Source of the DNA: DASQPR01 sp963797675
GTDB taxonomy: Bacteria > Actinomycetota > Actinomycetes > Mycobacteriales > Micromonosporaceae
Reading direction: 5' to 3'
DNA length: 64,000 bases
Assembly (NCBI GenBank): GCA_963797675.1
Contig: CAWCQQ010000004.1
Coordinates: 1 to 64,000 of the forward strand
Shown: piece by piece, positions 60,901-64,000 of the stretch
Numbering within the stretch: the first letter of the stretch is position 1
How the letters are laid out: the number at the start of each line of letters is the position of its first letter
Notes under the pieces: model-generated
Database searches by the model: none
Seen by the model: the letters and a program-made list of their open reading frames with translations, nothing else
What the model was told of the DNA's origin: nothing
Made by a program: the position numbers and the translations under genes

Positions 60901-61653
60901 TCACGCGGACTCGCAGATGCAGAGTTGAAGCGGCGCATCCACGGCAAATGGCCGACCGGACCAGTCGCCGAAGCGCTCGACGAGCCGGAGGCCGCCGAGC
61001 GAGACGAGTAGCGGCAGCTCCTGCGGGAAGATGCTCCTGATTTCGAGCGGTGCGACGACGAAGTCGGGCTCGGACTTAGTCGAGAGGTGCCACGTCCCGC
61101 GGGTAACTTGCGCGGGCGCATCGTAGATCTCAGCGACATCGACGCTAACGTTGCCACGGTCAGGATCCATGAACGACAACGACTTCCGGGTGCGCCGCAC
61201 GCCATCGGCTTCGGCAAGTAGGCGCACGCTCGGATTGAATACATCGAAGACGAACCGTGCTCCAGGTGCCAGATGTCTTCGAACCGACCGGAAGCAGCTC
61301 ACCAGATCCTCAGCCTCATGCAGATGCAGGAGGGAATTGGCTGTGATGAACACGAAGTCGAATGTGCGGCCCAGATCGAATGCCCGCATGTCGCCCTGCA
61401 TCCACTCGACCGCTACACCGCGCTCGTTCGCCTTACGCCCAGCCTCAGCCAGCATGTCTGACGAGAAGTCCAAGCCGACGCACGGATGCCCGTCGGACGC
61501 GATGGGGATCAGCTTGTGCCCGGTGCCGCACCCGAGTTCCAATACGCGCCCGCCTTGCCGATTGGCGTCGGTCCGGTAGAAGTCGACTGCGGGCCCGCCG
61601 CCCGGGAACATGAGGTCGTACAGCCTCGCGTGCGAGTAGAACGCTTCACTCAT
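60901..61653 (-). CDS. Class I SAM-dependent methyltransferase
   Basis: A 250-residue methyltransferase. Motif I is RVLELGCGTGHKLIPIA, followed by CVGLDFSSDMLAEAGRKA, MQGDMRAFDLGRTFDFVFIT and a later LAPGARFVFDVFNPS. The N-terminus AFYSHARLYDLMFPGGGPAV is typical of methyltransf_25-type enzymes with small-molecule substrates. GGAGGAGG precedes the ATG at 61653. Its substrate is not evident. A 217-bp gap without gene separates it from gltD, with which it converges. Confidence 0.83.
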   Translation of the reverse strand: MSEAFYSHARLYDLMFPGGGPAVDFYRTDANRQGGRVLELGCGTGHKLIPIASDGHPCVGLDFSSDMLAEAGRKANERGVAVEWMQGDMRAFDLGRTFDFVFITANSLLHLHEAEDLVSCFRSVRRHLAPGARFVFDVFNPSVRLLAEADGVRRTRKSLSFMDPDRGNVSVDVAEIYDAPAQVTRGTWHLSTKSEPDFVVAPLEIRSIFPQELPLLVSLGGLRLVERFGDWSGRPFAVDAPLQLCICESA

Positions 61654-61674
61654 TAAGCGCCTCCTCCCTTCCGA

Positions 61675-61880
61675 TCATCCGCAGTTGGCCGTGGTGGCCT
61701 GCTGCCTCAAGCGTGCGCGCCGCCGGCGTGTCTCACGGTGGCTGCGTAGCAGGATACGGGCCTGGTCGTGCCGGTGGTTGTGTAGCCGCGTCCGGTTCGC
61801 CTGATCGCGGTGTTCGCGGCCTCGGTACGGGCGTTGGTGACCCGGGTTTCGATGAAGGATCAAAATTGGGCCGGCGGCGA
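61675..61880 (-). pseudogene. C-terminal relic of an ISL3-family transposase
   Basis: On the minus strand FIETRVTNARTEAANTAIRR matches the end of ISL3 transposases (VTNARTEGxNxxIK), and in another frame HNHRHDQARILLRSHRETRR continues it, so at least one frameshift is present. No inverted terminal repeats or upstream catalytic region were found. The rest of 61654-62107 contains no supported gene. Confidence 0.55.
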
Positions 61881-62107
61881 CCGGTCGTCCAGCCATTGCG
61901 CGGTGCGGCGATGGCGCGGCAGGCCAACGGCGGCGAACCCGTCGACGTGGCATGCGGACGTGGCTCCCAGGCGGCGTAGCGCCCGGGAGATAAGACTGCC
62001 ACCGGCCGGGAACGGATCGTCACCGGCGCAGGTCAGCGGGCCGAGGACCAGAACACCGTGATCCCAGGCGGCGCGCCGCGCGCTGCTCACCGACACCGCC
62101 GAAGTAT

Positions 62108-63334
62108 TCAGCCTCGGAGCGAGACATCCGGTGGTTGGTAGTTGTCCGGCCGGGGCCCGGAGTCCGGCACCCCCGCGTAGTCGGGCAGCTCGACGCCGTT
62201 GATCGCGCGCTCGATCAGGTCGGCGGGCCACTCCTGCGGGCTGGGCGCGGCGTCCGGCCCGCCGACGTCGAGGCTACGGGCGTGCGCCCGGCCGATCTCC
62301 TGGTTGGCCTCGACGAACGAGCGCATCCGTCGCTCGTAGGCGGCGAACCCGGCCTGCGGGTCCCACCCGGCGGCGGCCAGCTCTCCGGCCAGCAGGTAGG
62401 CGCCGACCAGGGCCAACCCGGTGCCCGCCCCGGACAGCGGCGACGAGCTGAACGCCGCGTCCCCGAGCAGCCCGACCCGTCCGCTCGACCAGCGGTCCAT
62501 CACCACCTGGGCGACCTGGTCCAGGTAGAAGTCCGGGGTGTCGTCCACGTGCGTGAGGATGCGCGGAGTCAACCAGCCCAGGTCGGCCATGCGCTCGCGC
62601 AGCAGGCGTTTCTGGGCCGCGACGTCGCGGTAATCGATGTCGAGGTCGGCGGCGAGGAAAGAGAACATGGCCATCGCCCGGGTGGCGTCCTGGATGGGCC
62701 GCAGGCCGGCGGAGCGTCCGGTCCCGGATTCCTGGTAGTCGATCAGCCAGCGGTCCAGCCCGAACTCGTTGGGCACAGTGTAGAAGGCCATCATGCGCCC
62801 GAGGTGGCGCACGTACCGCTCGCGTGGCCCGAAGACCATGCCACGCAGCGCCGAATGCAGCCCGTCCGCGCCGACCACCAGATCGAAGCGCCGCCGATCA
62901 CCGCCCGCGAAGGCCACGTCGACCCCGGCCGCGTCCTGGGCAAGCTCGACGATCCGGTCGCCGAAGATGTACTCGACACCGTCGCGGGTGTCGTCGTACA
63001 GCACCCGAGACAGATCCCCGCGCAGGATCTCGATCTCCGCGATATACCCGTCGCCGCCATCGTCGTCCGCGCGGAAAGTCTCCAGCACGTTCCCGTCCAC
63101 GTCGACGTTGTACGCGCCGGCGGTGTCGGTGCGGGCCGCGCGTACCGCCGCGTCCAGACCCATCCGCCGGATGACCTCCTTGGCCACCCCGCGCGCGTCC
63201 ACCGCCTGCCCACCAGGGCGCAGCTCCGGTGCCCGCTCCACCACGGTCACCTCGGCCCCGCGCCGGTGCAGCCAGTGGGCCAGCGCCGGCCCGGCGATGC
63301 TCGCCCCCGTCACCAACACCCTGGTGCTGCTCAC
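62108..63334 (-). CDS. FAD-dependent monooxygenase (TetX/PgaE-like group A)
   Basis: A 408-residue flavin monooxygenase. The FAD motif is RVLVTGASIAGPALAHWLHR, in which GAS replaces the usual GAG, followed by VVERAPELRPGGQAVDARG. The DG motif is FDLVVGADGLHSALR and the GD motif is RVGLLGDAAFSSSPLSGAGT. These match the TetX/aromatic polyketide hydroxylase branch. GTG 63334 is preceded by a G-rich ribosome binding site. Possible roles are antibiotic inactivation or tailoring of an aromatic compound; no biosynthetic genes are nearby. A short frame with its own AGGAG and ATG at 63503 overlaps its 5' end and looks like a truncated gene start. Confidence 0.86.
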   Translation of the reverse strand: MSSTRVLVTGASIAGPALAHWLHRRGAEVTVVERAPELRPGGQAVDARGVAKEVIRRMGLDAAVRAARTDTAGAYNVDVDGNVLETFRADDDGGDGYIAEIEILRGDLSRVLYDDTRDGVEYIFGDRIVELAQDAAGVDVAFAGGDRRRFDLVVGADGLHSALRGMVFGPRERYVRHLGRMMAFYTVPNEFGLDRWLIDYQESGTGRSAGLRPIQDATRAMAMFSFLAADLDIDYRDVAAQKRLLRERMADLGWLTPRILTHVDDTPDFYLDQVAQVVMDRWSSGRVGLLGDAAFSSSPLSGAGTGLALVGAYLLAGELAAAGWDPQAGFAAYERRMRSFVEANQEIGRAHARSLDVGGPDAAPSPQEWPADLIERAINGVELPDYAGVPDSGPRPDNYQPPDVSLRG

Positions 63335-63592
63335 AACGCCCCCCGCTCGCACATCCCGACCACTGCCCCGATCGTAAGGTCGCCAGCGGCACCGACCGGC
63401 CAGCGGTGCCGGCTCGCCGTGCAACGGCCGGCAGGTCGACCCCTCGGCCGGGATCCACCGCGAACCACTCCTCGAGCCTCGACGTCTCAGCCGTGAACAT
63501 CATGTTCTCCTGTCGTCAAAGAGGTAGACAGGCTCGGGGCAGGAAACTCATCGGCCGACGGCGAAATCGTCGCGGGGATCGGGCACTACGCT

Positions 63593-64000
63593 CTACTCGC
63601 ACCCCATGTTCGCCGCGATCCGTTCTGCCGCCTGCCTGGCAGTGATTGCGCTGACGTCTATCTTCATGGTGTCAAGAGCGTCGTACAGCCGCAGCCGTTC
63701 GATGGCACGCGACACAACGTCCGAATCACGAAGGCCCGCTTCGACGTCACGGTTGAGTCGGTCGGCCAGCGATGTCTCGTTGCTGATGAGCGTGAACCTG
63801 TAGACCGCGTGGCCGTCGAGGTTCAGAGCGCCGAGTAGCTCGTCCAGGATCTCCTGAGAGTGCATGACCCAGCAGAAGATGACGTGTTCGAACTCCGAGC
63901 AGGCGAGAAAGCTGTTCAGCAAGTGGATGATGTTGCCGCGCACCATCGCCGTCGTCTCCTCGGTGACGACGAACGGGCGCATCTCCCAACACCAGTCACC
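63593..64000 (-). CDS. AAA/P-loop kinase-like protein (5' end outside window)
   Basis: The last 135 residues of a protein whose start lies beyond the right edge. The frame is open to 64000 and reads GDWCWEMRPFVVTEETTAMV, then NIIHLLNSFLACSEFEHVIF and CWVMHSQEILDELLGAL. It ends with RFTLISNETSLADRLNRDVE and a helical tail. This fits the C-terminal part of small P-loop NTPases annotated as AAA-family or shikimate-kinase-like proteins, with LISNETSLADRL as lid/arginine region. The Walker A motif is not in the window. Confidence 0.7.
   Translation of the reverse strand, partial: GDWCWEMRPFVVTEETTAMVRGNIIHLLNSFLACSEFEHVIFCWVMHSQEILDELLGALNLDGHAVYRFTLISNETSLADRLNRDVEAGLRDSDVVSRAIERLRLYDALDTMKIDVSAITARQAAERIAANMGCE

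Noticed and set aside
62135..63496. 453-residue plus-strand open frame opposite the flavin monooxygenase
   Set aside because: Val/Asp/Arg-rich shadow without motifs; the FAD-binding motifs are on the minus strand.
1..64000. A biosynthetic gene cluster or an integrated prophage
   Set aside because: Scattered SDRs, methyltransferases and flavin hydroxylases lack any PKS, NRPS or terpene synthase core, and no phage structural or integrase genes were found.

Overview
The window is high-GC DNA with strong G/C third-position bias, GTG and TTG starts, GGAGG-type ribosome binding sites and many long antisense shadow frames. Together with a large LuxR (LAL) regulator, secreted chitinase and peptidase, Tat-exported and lipobox proteins, and several TetR/ArsR/MerR/ECF regulators, this points to a soil-type filamentous actinomycete. 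I cannot name the genus. No rRNA, tRNA, CRISPR array or replication origin was seen.

Layout. 1-3500: C-terminus of a DUF6325-like gene, a 24-residue arginine-rich micropeptide, an arylsulfatase and a DUF1269-like protein. 3686-10932 (minus): a secreted S53 peptidase with kelch repeats, three iterated repeats upstream of it, and a frameshifted LAL regulator. 11322-16730: epoxide hydrolase-like enzyme, NmrA-like oxidoreductase, a divergent TetR/14-helix efflux pair and an SRPBCC protein. 16805-23806: catabolic or housekeeping genes (carboxylesterase relic, two metallo-beta-lactamase paralogues plus a VOC protein, crotonase, alpha/beta hydrolase, and a cyclic-nucleotide-binding/thioredoxin/flavin reductase fusion). 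23930-31185: GH19 chitinase, methyltransferase, IS relic, TMEM175-like channel coupled to a truncated acyl-CoA synthetase, DUF4331 protein, SDR and a broken LacI regulator. 31672-35247: two large exported proteins. 35416-41377: broken pdxH, SDR, broken EcsC-like gene, a MerR-sliding-clamp fusion and an MFS permease. 41573-44643: VOC, YCII, ECF sigma factor and a coupled membrane protein. 44852-52130: secreted beta-helix and beta-propeller proteins, flavin hydroxylase, ArsR-MFS pair and a Gfo/Idh/MocA oxidoreductase. 52512-58187: an unusual group of four-cysteine SH3b-repeat proteins, a nucleotide-cyclase-like protein and a membrane-anchored MalE-like protein. 58927-60682: an internally deleted gltB next to an intact gltD. 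60901-64000: methyltransferase, ISL3 relic, flavin monooxygenase and a partial P-loop protein.

The genes form small independent transcription units, often closed by long perfect hairpins, rather than one pathway. Two features stand out. First, at least five otherwise recognisable genes carry single-base frame changes, and several more are truncated relics, so this is either a decaying accessory region or sequence with uncorrected indels. Second, there are unusual domain combinations: MerR plus beta-clamp, a cyclic-nucleotide-binding reductase without the usual CxxC, the SH3b/cyclase-like cluster, and a MalE fold behind an apparently inward-facing membrane anchor.
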